A stretch of DNA of 64,000 nucleotides. Source: Fibrobacterota bacterium (GTDB taxonomy: Bacteria; Fibrobacterota; Chitinivibrionia; Chitinivibrionales; Chitinispirillaceae). Each line of letters starts with the position of its first letter. Position 1 is the stretch's first letter. The stretch covers positions 230,231 to 294,230 of the forward strand of contig JAEZKC010000106.1 in NCBI GenBank assembly GCA_023436205.1, in the 5' to 3' direction. Positions 52,133 through 61,076 of the stretch are shown here, one piece after another. The position numbers were made by a program, and so were the translations under genes. The notes beneath the pieces were generated by a model. That model was given only the letters and a program-made list of their open reading frames with translations, was not told the origin of the DNA and did no database searches.

Positions 52133-52381
52133 ATGGTTGACGCATCAGCATTGATATCCGCAGGAGCTGCTCTGGGAGCCGGTCTGGCCATCGGTCTGGG
52201 AGCTATCGGGTCGGCAATTGGTATTGGTATCGCCTGCGGAAAACTTATTGAGTCCATTGCCCGGCAGCCTGAATCGGAAAAGAAAGTGCGCACCTGGTTT
52301 ATTCTGGGATTCGTGTTCATGGAAACGGCAACACTTTATGCCTTTGTGATTGCAATCATGCTCTTTCAGAAGATCCACTGA
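52133..52381 (+). CDS. atpE: ATP synthase F0 subunit c
   Basis: 82 aa, two-helix hairpin. Helix 1 carries the glycine repeat (GAIGSAIGIGIACGK); the loop is ARQPE; helix 2 holds the ion-carrying Glu64 in FMETATLY. The Gln found in helix 1 of Na+-binding c-rings (as in Ilyobacter) is Ile here, which favours proton coupling, though Thr after the Glu is shared with some Na+ types. AAAGGAG precedes the ATG. Confidence 0.95.
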   Translation: MVDASALISAGAALGAGLAIGLGAIGSAIGIGIACGKLIESIARQPESEKKVRTWFILGFVFMETATLYAFVIAIMLFQKIH

Positions 52382-52406
52382 TTATTTGTAAAGGAAGTAG
52401 AAGCTC

Positions 52407-52898
52407 ATGGATATTAATCCTGTGATGATTCTTTACCAGATGATAAACTTTCTGGTGCTGCTGATGATCCTCACTTTCCTTTTCAACAAGTTTATCCGTC
52501 CCTTCATGAAAAAGCGAAATGAAGAGATCAACGCAGCTTACAAAGAGATAGAGGCCGGAAGAAAGCAGGTTGAGCAGTTGCAGAAGGATATCAGCTGGGA
52601 AATTGAAGAGCTCAAGCGCAAGGCCGCAGGGGAAGTGGATGCTGCGGTTCAGGAGGGAGAACAGATCAAAAGACAGATTCTTGAGCAGGCTCGCAAAGAA
52701 GCTGCCGAAATGATTAATAAGGCACGAACTGAAGTGGAGCAGGAAAAGACGAAAATGCTCTCCTCGTTTGAAAGGGAGATCGCTTCCCTTTCCATCGCAC
52801 TTAGCGGTCGTTTTCTCAAAGATCGCCTTGATCAGGAATCTGAGCAGGATCTTATTCTGCGGATGCTTTCTGAATCTTCTAAGAAGGTAAAAGTATGA
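52407..52898 (+). CDS. atpF: ATP synthase F0 subunit b
   Basis: 163 aa. One N-terminal transmembrane helix (ILYQMINFLVLLMILTFLF) followed by a long charged coiled coil (to about 130) that forms the peripheral stalk. The stop overlaps the atpH start by 4 nt (ATGA). Confidence 0.93.
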   Translation: MDINPVMILYQMINFLVLLMILTFLFNKFIRPFMKKRNEEINAAYKEIEAGRKQVEQLQKDISWEIEELKRKAAGEVDAAVQEGEQIKRQILEQARKEAAEMINKARTEVEQEKTKMLSSFEREIASLSIALSGRFLKDRLDQESEQDLILRMLSESSKKVKV

Positions 52899-53431
52899 TT
52901 TCGGAAGTGCTTTGCAGAAAATACGGCAGGGCTCTTTTTTTATCAGCTCAGAATGCCTCTGCAATTGATGAGGTACTCGAGGAACTCACTTCTTTCAGTA
53001 CTGCTTTGAATGCTGATTCAATGGTCAAGGATTTCTACTATCATCCGGTAATATCCTGGAGTGAGAAAATAAGGCTCGTTGATGAATCGTTCAAGGTCCA
53101 TCTCATCAGCAGATCTTTTCTTATCCTGCTTTTCAAGGAGAAGAGAATGGCTGTGCTGAGCGGGGTTCTACTGGAATATAAGCAGCTTCTCGAAAAGCAA
53201 AGAAGTAAAAGTACGGTCAAGGTCACTACCAGATTTGAAATTACACCAATTGTCAGAAGTGCGCTGGTTAGTTATCTCACAACTCTGGTTGAAGGGACAA
53301 TCGAGCTTGAAGAGTACACTGATCCCGACCTTATTGGCGGAATCATGATCTCTGTTCAGGACAGAGTGTATGACGGGACGGTGTCCGGCCAGTTGCGCAT
53401 TCTTCGAAAGTATCTAAATTCTGTTAATTGA
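52895..53431 (+). CDS. atpH: ATP synthase F1 subunit delta
   Basis: 178 aa. The N-terminal helical bundle (VLCRKYGRALFLSA) and the C-terminal part with DPDLIGGIMISVQDRVYDG match the delta/OSCP family. It joins F1 to the b-subunit stalk. It is coupled to atpF and followed by atpA 14 bp later. Confidence 0.93.
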   Translation: MISEVLCRKYGRALFLSAQNASAIDEVLEELTSFSTALNADSMVKDFYYHPVISWSEKIRLVDESFKVHLISRSFLILLFKEKRMAVLSGVLLEYKQLLEKQRSKSTVKVTTRFEITPIVRSALVSYLTTLVEGTIELEEYTDPDLIGGIMISVQDRVYDGTVSGQLRILRKYLNSVN

Positions 53432-53445
53432 CACGGGAGATGTTC

Positions 53446-54951
53446 ATGGTAACTAGTCCGGCAGAGATTACCCGCTTGCTGCGGGAGCGCATAGACAGCT
53501 TTTCCGAGCAAATGGAAACGGTGTCCTCTGGAACGGTGATCCAGGTTGGAGATGGAATCGCTCGAGTGCATGGACTCAAGAGTTGCATGTATATGGAACT
53601 TCTAGAGTTTGAAGAGAGTGTCTATGGAATGGCAATGAGCCTTGAGGCTGACAACGTGGGTGTTGTTATCCTTGGTGAAGAGGATCGGGTGAGGGAGGGT
53701 TCTACTGTTCGCTGCACCGGACGCATTATGGAAGTCCCGGTGGGGAATGGGGTTATCGGAAGAGTGCTGGATCCTCTGGGGAAACCCCTGGATGGTAAAG
53801 GTAATGTATCTTCCTCTCAAACCCGCCGGCTTGAGGAGGCTGCACCGGGGGTAATACAGAGAGAAGGAGTACAGGAACCGCTGCAGACCGGCTGGAAGGC
53901 CATCGATGCCATGATTCCAATAGGAAGAGGACAGCGGGAACTTATCATTGGTGACAGGGGAACAGGAAAAACAGCTCTGGCCATCGATACAATTCTTAAT
54001 CAGAAAGATACCGGAATCCTTTGTGTGTATGTGGCAATCGGCCAGAAACAATCCACAGTTGCACGTGTCCATCAGATTCTCAAGGATAAAGGTGCAATGG
54101 ATTATACGGTAATCATTTCAGCCGGTGCTTCTGATCCCGCAGCTCTGCAGTATATTGCCCCTTATGCCGGATGTGCCATTGGAGAGTGGGTCAGGGATAA
54201 TGGCGGACATGCGCTGATTGTGTATGATGACCTGTCCAAGCATGCTTATGCCTATCGCCAGTTGTCGCTTCTGCTTCGTAGACCACCAGGTCGCGAAGCA
54301 TATCCCGGAGATGTGTTCAACCTTCATTCCAGGTTGCTTGAGCGAGCGGCAAAACTTTCTAAAGGATTAGGGGGAGGCAGTCTGACTGCTTTACCCATAA
54401 TAGAAACTCAGGCTGGTGATGTTTCTGCTTACATTCCTACAAATGTCATCTCGATCACTGATGGTCAGATTTATCTGGAGAGCAGTCTCTTCTATGCCGG
54501 AATCCGGCCAGCGGTAAATGTGGGAATTTCGGTCTCCCGTGTGGGAGGCAAGGCGCAGGAAAAAGCCATGCGGCAGGTGGCCGCGCGCTTGCGTATCGAT
54601 CTGGCTCAGTTTCGTGAACTGGAGGCCTTTGCCCAGTTCGGTACTGATCTTGACAAGTCGGCAATGACCCAGATCGCTCGTGGTCAGCGCATGATCGAAC
54701 TGCTCAAGCAGGGAGAGCATCAGCCGATGCCGTTTGAGAATCAGATTGTGGTCCTGTTCGCTGCTGCCAACGGATACCTTGATGATCTTCCTGTGGATCA
54801 GGTCAAGATTTTTGAAAAAAAACTGCTGGATCATATTATTCATCTGCATCCTCAGATTCTGGAAAAAATAAGAGCCAGCCGTCATTTGTCCGATGATTTC
54901 AAGCAAACTCTTTCAGCCTGCATTTCAAATTTCAAGTCGGAGCGGCTCTAG
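53446..54951 (+). CDS. atpA: ATP synthase F1 subunit alpha
   Basis: 501 aa from ATG 53446, with GGGAG 6 nt upstream; TTG 53428 and ATG 53440 are alternatives. The nucleotide-binding core is present with Walker A read as GDRGTGKTA, where most alpha subunits have Gln in place of the second Gly. ALIVYDDLSKHAYAYR is the Walker B region and the SRVGGKAQ segment the signature helix. Alpha subunits hold the non-catalytic nucleotide sites. Fifth of the eight structural genes in E. coli-like order. Confidence 0.95.
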   Translation: MVTSPAEITRLLRERIDSFSEQMETVSSGTVIQVGDGIARVHGLKSCMYMELLEFEESVYGMAMSLEADNVGVVILGEEDRVREGSTVRCTGRIMEVPVGNGVIGRVLDPLGKPLDGKGNVSSSQTRRLEEAAPGVIQREGVQEPLQTGWKAIDAMIPIGRGQRELIIGDRGTGKTALAIDTILNQKDTGILCVYVAIGQKQSTVARVHQILKDKGAMDYTVIISAGASDPAALQYIAPYAGCAIGEWVRDNGGHALIVYDDLSKHAYAYRQLSLLLRRPPGREAYPGDVFNLHSRLLERAAKLSKGLGGGSLTALPIIETQAGDVSAYIPTNVISITDGQIYLESSLFYAGIRPAVNVGISVSRVGGKAQEKAMRQVAARLRIDLAQFRELEAFAQFGTDLDKSAMTQIARGQRMIELLKQGEHQPMPFENQIVVLFAAANGYLDDLPVDQVKIFEKKLLDHIIHLHPQILEKIRASRHLSDDFKQTLSACISNFKSERL

Positions 54952-54953
54952 CC

Positions 54954-55817
54954 ATGGCTACTTTGAGGGAAACACGCCGCAGAATCCAGAGCGTCAAGAG
55001 TACTCAGAAGATTACCCGGGCTATGGAGATGATCTCTTCGGTAAAGATGCGAAAGGCTCGCATGCAGGTTGAAAAGATTCGCCCTTACGCGGAAGAATTG
55101 GCCAGAATCGCAGGACACCTTGCCACCTCCGCCTCAGCCGCCAGATCACTCTTTACTCGTGCACCTGAATGGATTGACCGGGTTGGATTAGTGGTCATTG
55201 GTTCCGACAGAGGGTTGTGCGGCTCCTTTAATTCCAATCTGTGTAAAAAGGCACTGGAGTTTCTTGAAAGCAGAAATGCTGTGGAAGTTGAGTTGTTTGT
55301 GATAGGCAGAAAGCCCCTCGCCTATTTCGGGAAAAAGGAGATTGAGGTCCCCAATGGCTATGAAGACTTTTTGAGCGATGTCGCTTTCCCCAAAGTCGAT
55401 ACCTTTGCTTCCCGGCTATCCGATCAATTCACTGGTGGCAAACTGCAGGAAGTTTACTTCGTTTATAATGCTTTTGCCGGACCCACCGCTCAGGTGGTCA
55501 AGTGTGAGCGGATTTTGCCCTTCACGGGACCGGTTGTCGAAGGCCAAAGTTCCATTGATTTCATTCTGGAACCACAGGAGGACGAACTGGTTGAACAGAT
55601 ATTGAAAACCAGTTACGTTTATCAGGTGTACAGAAGATTTCTGGAATCTCATACAGCTGAACAGTGTGCCCGGAGAACGGCTATGAATGCGGCAACCAAA
55701 AGTGCTTCGGATCTCATTGACCGCCTTACTCTCATGTACAATAAAAGTCGCCAGAGTGTTATCACAAATGAACTGCTTGAGATAATCAGCGGCTCAGAAT
55801 CATTACGAAAAGCGTGA
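54954..55817 (+). CDS. atpG: ATP synthase F1 subunit gamma
   Basis: 287 aa. The N-terminal long helix (RRRIQSVKSTQKITRAMEMI), the central GSDRGLCGSFN segment and the C-terminal helix (ERTAMNAATKSASDLI-type) form the rotating shaft. It starts 2 bp after atpA. Confidence 0.95.
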   Translation: MATLRETRRRIQSVKSTQKITRAMEMISSVKMRKARMQVEKIRPYAEELARIAGHLATSASAARSLFTRAPEWIDRVGLVVIGSDRGLCGSFNSNLCKKALEFLESRNAVEVELFVIGRKPLAYFGKKEIEVPNGYEDFLSDVAFPKVDTFASRLSDQFTGGKLQEVYFVYNAFAGPTAQVVKCERILPFTGPVVEGQSSIDFILEPQEDELVEQILKTSYVYQVYRRFLESHTAEQCARRTAMNAATKSASDLIDRLTLMYNKSRQSVITNELLEIISGSESLRKA

Positions 55818-55843
55818 AATCACTAAAGAACAGGATATAAAGC

Positions 55844-57256
55844 ATGACAACTTCAGTTCTTTCCAAAGGCAGTATCGTTCAGGTCGTGGGTGTTGTGATA
55901 GATGCCGAATTTTCATCGGAGAATCTGCCTAAAGTACATAACGCAATCCGGATAACTCAACCGGCCTACGGTAACAGCCCCGAAATAGATATCATTGCAG
56001 AGGTCCAACAGCATGTGGGCGACAATCTGGTGAGAGCTGTTGCACTGGGGTCAACCGATGGACTGAAAAGAGGTGCGGAAGTCATTGACACCGGGGATGT
56101 GATAAAGGTTTCTGTGGGAAAGGAAAACCTCGGGCGACTAATTGATGTGCTTGGGCGGCCTATTGACGGACTTGGAGAAATGCGCTGTAGTGAAAGCTGG
56201 CCTATTCATCGTAAAGCTCCTTCTCTTGAGGACCAGAATGTCGAGTGGGAAATACTGGAAACCGGTATAAAGGTTATTGACCTTCTTACGCCTTATCCAA
56301 AGGGTGGAAAGATTGGCCTTTTCGGAGGTGCAGGTGTTGGTAAAACGGTTTTGATCATGGAACTGATCCGTAATATTGCCACAGAACACGGTGGGTATTC
56401 TGTATTTGCCGGAGTAGGTGAGCGTACACGCGAGGGAAACGATCTGCTTACAGAAATGAGATTGTCAGGTGTAATTGACAAAACAGCGCTGGTTTTCGGT
56501 CAGATGAACGAGCCGCCGGGCACCCGACTCAGAATCGGCCTTACCGCTCTTACTGTTGCAGAATACTTCAGAGATCAGCAGAAACAGGATGTGCTTCTTT
56601 TTATTGATAACATATTCCGTTTTGTTCAGGCAGGCGCCGAAGTGTCTGCGCTTCTGGGTAGAATGCCGAGTGCTGTGGGTTATCAACCGAATCTGGCAAC
56701 CGAAATGGCTTCTCTACAGGAGAGAATCACATCTACTCGCAGTGGATCAATCACTTCCGTGCAGGCTATATATGTCCCGGCCGATGATCTTACCGATCCT
56801 GCCCCGGCTGCCACATTTTCTCATCTGGATGCCACCACTGTGCTGTCAAGATCAATTGCGGAAATGGGAATTTATCCGGCTGTGGATCCCCTTGAATCAA
56901 CATCACGTATTCTTGATCCCTCCATTGTGGGCGAGGAGCATTATTACGTTGCCCGACAGGTGCAGCAGATTCTTCAGAGGTACAGGGAACTTCAGGACAT
57001 AATCGCCATTCTGGGTATGGAGGAATTATCTGAAGATGACAAGGTAACCGTGATGAGAGCAAGAAAAATTCAGAAATTCTTATCTCAGCCGTTCTTTGTT
57101 GGTCAGGAATTCTCGGGTCTGCCGGGGAAATACTGTTCGGTAAAGGATACTGTACGCGGTTTCAAAGAAATCATCGAAGGTAAACATGATTCGGTTCCGG
57201 AAATGGCTTTCAACATGGCTGGAACCATCGAAGACGTACTCGCGAAACAGATGTGA
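55844..57256 (+). CDS. atpD: ATP synthase F1 subunit beta
   Basis: 470 aa. The catalytic P-loop is GGAGVGKTVLIMEL; the catalytic Glu lies in GVGERTREGND; VLLFIDNIFRF is Walker B. The C-terminal DELSEED-like lever reads MEELSEDDK. It hosts the three catalytic sites. Confidence 0.96.
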   Translation: MTTSVLSKGSIVQVVGVVIDAEFSSENLPKVHNAIRITQPAYGNSPEIDIIAEVQQHVGDNLVRAVALGSTDGLKRGAEVIDTGDVIKVSVGKENLGRLIDVLGRPIDGLGEMRCSESWPIHRKAPSLEDQNVEWEILETGIKVIDLLTPYPKGGKIGLFGGAGVGKTVLIMELIRNIATEHGGYSVFAGVGERTREGNDLLTEMRLSGVIDKTALVFGQMNEPPGTRLRIGLTALTVAEYFRDQQKQDVLLFIDNIFRFVQAGAEVSALLGRMPSAVGYQPNLATEMASLQERITSTRSGSITSVQAIYVPADDLTDPAPAATFSHLDATTVLSRSIAEMGIYPAVDPLESTSRILDPSIVGEEHYYVARQVQQILQRYRELQDIIAILGMEELSEDDKVTVMRARKIQKFLSQPFFVGQEFSGLPGKYCSVKDTVRGFKEIIEGKHDSVPEMAFNMAGTIEDVLAKQM

Positions 57257-57271
57257 TCAGAGGTTCTTATT

Positions 57272-57688
57272 ATGCAGGAAGATAGCATGCAGTTGGAAGT
57301 CGTTACAGTAGAGGGGATTTTCGTGTCCACCATGGCAGATTTAGTTGTCCTTCCCGCTAAAGAGGGGGAAGTAGGGATTCAAAAAGATCATGCGCCTCTG
57401 ATTTCTCTGATGGATCCCGGGGTAATGAAAATTGTAAGAGATAAAAACACCCTGTATTTTGCGGTATCTGAGGGTTTTTTCGAGGTATTTAAAAACAAGG
57501 TTACAGTTCTGGCTAAAGATGCAATCAGTTCCGCAGATGTAAATGTGGAAGAGATTGGTCAGGAAAAAGAGAGAGCCATGCGTAACTATCAGAACAGCGG
57601 TGATGAATCTGAAAAGAAAAGAGCACTGTACGAGCTCAAAAAATGCGAAGCTTGGATAAAGGCCGCACATATGAAATGTGAAGTCTGA
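57272..57688 (+). CDS. atpC: ATP synthase F1 subunit epsilon
   Basis: 138 aa. N-terminal beta-sandwich (VVTVEGIFVSTMADLVVLPAKEGEVGI, shown in part) and C-terminal helical hairpin (from about 90) that can inhibit the enzyme. It ends the ATP synthase operon; no clear hairpin terminator follows before the next gene. Confidence 0.93.
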   Translation: MQEDSMQLEVVTVEGIFVSTMADLVVLPAKEGEVGIQKDHAPLISLMDPGVMKIVRDKNTLYFAVSEGFFEVFKNKVTVLAKDAISSADVNVEEIGQEKERAMRNYQNSGDESEKKRALYELKKCEAWIKAAHMKCEV

Positions 57689-57744
57689 CTATAGTCTCAC
57701 TATTTTGCTTGTGTTTCAGGAGGTTCAGCAACGATTTTTAATTA

Positions 57745-59274
57745 ATGAGACTCCCGCGTATTCTTTTTTTAATGGCATTTATTGTCGGAATTCAGGCAAA
57801 AAGCCCTGAATTACAGTTCCTTGTACTCAAACCTTCAACATCCTCCGACACCACTGGACACTCTTCTCTGCGTAAAACTACACTGGACAGCGCCCGCATT
57901 ATTTCTCCGAAACAGTACAGTGTAATCAGAATCGATTCAATACCCTTCGAAATCGAACCTCTGACACCGGTTGATTCTGTTGAGCTGTTTGTCAGATATT
58001 CGAATAATGAGTTAAAGACATTTGGCATATTTCGCAAAGCGCCGTACAAAGCTGTTTGGAAGGATATTAATATTCCTGATCAGGACCAAATTCATCTGCA
58101 GTTTGGATATACCCTCTTCTGTAAGAGTGGACTTGTGATAAACTCATCCCCTACTCCACATACGTGGGTATTTCAACAAAAAAATGTAAATAGTAGAAAA
58201 CGGTACAGTTTAAGAGAAACCCGTCAGAAGGACACGATAAAGGTTGATGGTGATGTATCTGACTGGAAGGGTGGAAAAGAGGCAAAAATAGGAGAAAAAG
58301 CCCGTTTCAAGCTCCTATGGACTTCCGCAAAACTCTATTTTTTCATTGATGTCAAGGATTCATCCGTGTCCACAGGTGATTTTACCGAACTGCACATTGA
58401 CCTCCATCAAGATAGAGCAGCATTCTCGGGTATCAATCACAGGAGTATCCGTTTCGGTCCTAAATCCCGCAGTAATGCTTTTGTAGTGGATCTGACTGAC
58501 AGTGGATTTGTGCTCTCAGACAGTGTTAATGTAAGAATCAGCAGAGAAATGGAATGGAAGGCAAAGGTAAGATCAGATGGCTATACAATAGAAGCGATGA
58601 TTCCTTTCTGCGTGCTGTCCGATTTGGAATTTCCACCCGCTAAATTCGGTTTGGATGTTTCCATTATGGATTTCGAGGGCCAGGGTAAATCTCATTTTTA
58701 CTCCTGGGCTGGAGCGGAGCAGTATAGCAGATACAGTCCCTCCAGATGGGGAACTGCTTCACTCAGTCAGGCTTTTCTGGCACTGAAGCTCACATTCATA
58801 CTACTTGGGGCAGTAATACTTTTGGTGATTGTTGCACTTGTCATCTACAGTATTGTTATGAAGCGTAAAGAAGACAAGCTGGAGGAAATGGAATCAAGAC
58901 CAGTTTCTCAGCTCACTCAGGCAGCTGTTGCACATATTGAAGAGAATCTGGGAAACCCCGAATACAATCTTGAACAGATGATAAAATCCCTCGGCAAAGC
59001 AGAAGGTGAGGTTGTCTCTATTTTCGAAAAGGATCTGGACTGTTCGTTTGATCAGTATCTTACATTCAGAAGAATCAAACGCTCCCAGAAACTCATGAGC
59101 GATCCTGAACTTTCTTTGGGGCAGATTGCGAAATCTTGTGGTTTCGCCAGTTATGAAGTTTTTGAAACTCAGTATAAAAAACAGATGAAAACTTCTCCCG
59201 AGATCAGCCGTAAAGCTCTTCTTGAGGAAATACGGGAGGAGCAGGAGGAAGAGGGCGAGGAAGAAGAGGTGTGA
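57745..59274 (+). CDS. Membrane-anchored AraC-type regulator with periplasmic CBM9-like sensor
   Basis: 509 aa. A signal/anchor at 1-19 precedes an Ig-like beta domain (about 45-150), then a CBM9-like sugar-binding domain (about 155-350; IKVDGDVSDWKGG, KLYFFIDVKDSSV, YTIEAMIPFCVL). A transmembrane helix at about 345-372 leads to a cytosolic AraC HTH pair (about 390-490; NLEQMIKSLG, then LGQIAKSCGFASYEVFETQY). The tail is highly acidic (EEQEEEGEEEEV). A sugar ligand in the periplasm would thus control transcription directly. AGGAGG lies 21 nt before the ATG, unusually far. Target genes unknown. Confidence 0.83.
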   Translation: MRLPRILFLMAFIVGIQAKSPELQFLVLKPSTSSDTTGHSSLRKTTLDSARIISPKQYSVIRIDSIPFEIEPLTPVDSVELFVRYSNNELKTFGIFRKAPYKAVWKDINIPDQDQIHLQFGYTLFCKSGLVINSSPTPHTWVFQQKNVNSRKRYSLRETRQKDTIKVDGDVSDWKGGKEAKIGEKARFKLLWTSAKLYFFIDVKDSSVSTGDFTELHIDLHQDRAAFSGINHRSIRFGPKSRSNAFVVDLTDSGFVLSDSVNVRISREMEWKAKVRSDGYTIEAMIPFCVLSDLEFPPAKFGLDVSIMDFEGQGKSHFYSWAGAEQYSRYSPSRWGTASLSQAFLALKLTFILLGAVILLVIVALVIYSIVMKRKEDKLEEMESRPVSQLTQAAVAHIEENLGNPEYNLEQMIKSLGKAEGEVVSIFEKDLDCSFDQYLTFRRIKRSQKLMSDPELSLGQIAKSCGFASYEVFETQYKKQMKTSPEISRKALLEEIREEQEEEGEEEEV

Positions 59275-59295
59275 TTATCTTCTTCCTTGAGCAGT

Positions 59296-59604
59296 TTATC
59301 TGGGGTTCCAGGTTTGAGCCGATGATATGACCAGGGCCATAAACACCATCATTCCCGCAGCAAGCCAGACCTGCTTTTTATAGTCATGAGTTCTCTGCAC
59401 CAATCCAAGCTTCGGATGTGAGGTCAATGCGTTATCCGTAGTGTCAGTAAGGCTGTCAGAAGAGATACTGTTATCAACAAGAGTATCAGTAATTGTGGTG
59501 TTCACGATCAGCGAATCGCTTGAAGTCTCTGAAACGGGGACCTGCTGACCATAAGTCACGGTCAGACAGGTAATAACAAACATCAAAGAAATAAAAGATT
59601 TCAT
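59296..59604 (-). CDS. Small exported membrane-anchored protein, Ser/Thr/Asp-rich
   Basis: 102 aa from ATG 59604 (AAGGAT upstream). Signal peptide (FISLMFVITCLTVTYG), a low-complexity Ser/Thr/Asp middle and a C-terminal transmembrane segment (WLAAGMMVFMALVI). No family recognised. It follows gatB by 8 bp on the same strand. Confidence 0.6.
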   Translation of the reverse strand: MKSFISLMFVITCLTVTYGQQVPVSETSSDSLIVNTTITDTLVDNSISSDSLTDTTDNALTSHPKLGLVQRTHDYKKQVWLAAGMMVFMALVISSAQTWNPR

Positions 59605-59612
59605 CTTTATCC

Positions 59613-61034
59613 TTACTGCCGGCACAGAATTGAAGACACCTCTTTGGGATTAGCGGTTCCTCTGGTTGCTTTCATCACTTGACCCATGAAAAAAGCGGTG
59701 AGTTTCTTGTCTCCGCCCTTAAATCGTTCGAACTCCTGGGGATTGTCTTGAATCACTTGCTTTACGATTGCCTCCAGGGCTCCGCTGTCGGAAACCTGAC
59801 CAAGCCCCTGTTCATCAACAATAATATCCGGATTCTTATCCTGCTCCTCAATAAGATCGAGCACTTTCTTTGCCGCTTTGGCGCTGACTTTGTTGTCATT
59901 GACCATTGATATAAGCTTTCCAAGTCGTTCAGGACTAATTTTTAACTCGAACGGAGTATCGAGCTTTTTTTCATTGATCACTCTCATAACATCGGTCATA
60001 ATCCAGCTTGACGCGGTTTTGGAATCATTGCAAGTCGCCACAGTTTTTTCAAAATAATCTGCCAGCTGACGAGACGAGATCAGTACTTCGGCTGCATTCT
60101 CAGATAAGTTGTAGCTTTCGATGAATCTGGATCGACGTTGAGCCGGAAGTTCAGGAAGTGTTTTCTTGAGATCTTCCACCCAGGGTGACTCCACAACAAG
60201 GGGCATAAGATCCGGATCGGGAAAATATCGGTAATCGTGAGCATCCTCTTTTGATCTCATAGGTACCGAACGGTTGTTGTTGGGGTCCCACAGATACGTC
60301 TGCTGAAGGATTGTTCCACCTGAGCGAAGTACCTCCTCCTGCCTGCGAGCTTCGTACTCAAGAGCCTTTTCCAGGTTCCGAAAGCTGTTCATATTCTTTA
60401 TTTCGGTTTTGGTACCCAGTTTCTTTTCACCCTTCGGGCGAAGTGAGATATTTGCATCACAGCGCAGACTACCCTCTTCCATATTGCAGTCACAGATCTG
60501 AAGGTACTCAAGAATCTGTTTGAGACCGGTAAGGTATGCATAAGCTTCAGCAGAACTGCGCATGTCAGGTTCAGACACAATTTCAATGAGCGGTGTCCCG
60601 CAACGATTGACATCAAAGAGAGAATCCACATCCTGATCATGAATCAGTTTACCGGCATCCTCCTCCATGTGCACTCGAGTAACCCCGATTTCTCTTTTCT
60701 GGTCATCAACAGTGACAACCAGTTTGCCATGTTCACACACTGGCATATCATACTGGGAAATCTGGTAACCCTTGGGAAGGTCAGGGTAGAAATAGTTCTT
60801 GCGGGCAAAGACAGATTTTTCATTGATGGTGCAACCGAGGGCCAGTCCCATGCGTACCGCCATCTGCACTGCTTCGCGATTCAGTACCGGTAAGGCACCG
60901 GGGAGTCCCAGGCAAACCGGGCATCCATGGGTGTTGGGTGGATCTCCGAAAGGTGTTGTGCAGGGACAGAATAGTTTTGTTTTGGTTAAAAGCTGCGCAT
61001 GCACTTCAAGCCCGATCACGATTTCGTATTCCAA
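59613..61034 (-). CDS. gatB: Asp-tRNA(Asn)/Glu-tRNA(Gln) amidotransferase subunit B
   Basis: 473 aa. Signature IGLEVHAQLLTKTKLFCPC, GCPVCLGLPGALPVLN, GYQISQYDMP and RVHMEEDAGKL identify GatB; the C-terminal YqeY-like tail ends near LCRQ. The enzyme converts mischarged Glu-tRNA(Gln) or Asp-tRNA(Asn) with GatA and GatC, not in this window. Start is TTG at 61034. Confidence 0.96.
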   Translation of the reverse strand: MEYEIVIGLEVHAQLLTKTKLFCPCTTPFGDPPNTHGCPVCLGLPGALPVLNREAVQMAVRMGLALGCTINEKSVFARKNYFYPDLPKGYQISQYDMPVCEHGKLVVTVDDQKREIGVTRVHMEEDAGKLIHDQDVDSLFDVNRCGTPLIEIVSEPDMRSSAEAYAYLTGLKQILEYLQICDCNMEEGSLRCDANISLRPKGEKKLGTKTEIKNMNSFRNLEKALEYEARRQEEVLRSGGTILQQTYLWDPNNNRSVPMRSKEDAHDYRYFPDPDLMPLVVESPWVEDLKKTLPELPAQRRSRFIESYNLSENAAEVLISSRQLADYFEKTVATCNDSKTASSWIMTDVMRVINEKKLDTPFELKISPERLGKLISMVNDNKVSAKAAKKVLDLIEEQDKNPDIIVDEQGLGQVSDSGALEAIVKQVIQDNPQEFERFKGGDKKLTAFFMGQVMKATRGTANPKEVSSILCRQ

Positions 61035-61076
61035 AGTACCCCCAATATATGCAGTAAAGGTTGGATAGTCTCAGTT

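Noticed and set aside
52133..52381. Na+-coupled ATP synthase
   Set aside because: The helix-1 Gln typical of Na+-binding c-subunits is Ile here; only the Glu-Thr pair matches, which also occurs in proton types.
52356..52964. 202-codon minus-strand frame across atpF/atpH
   Set aside because: Lies opposite clearly recognisable ATP synthase genes; Leu/Phe-rich shadow composition and no start context.
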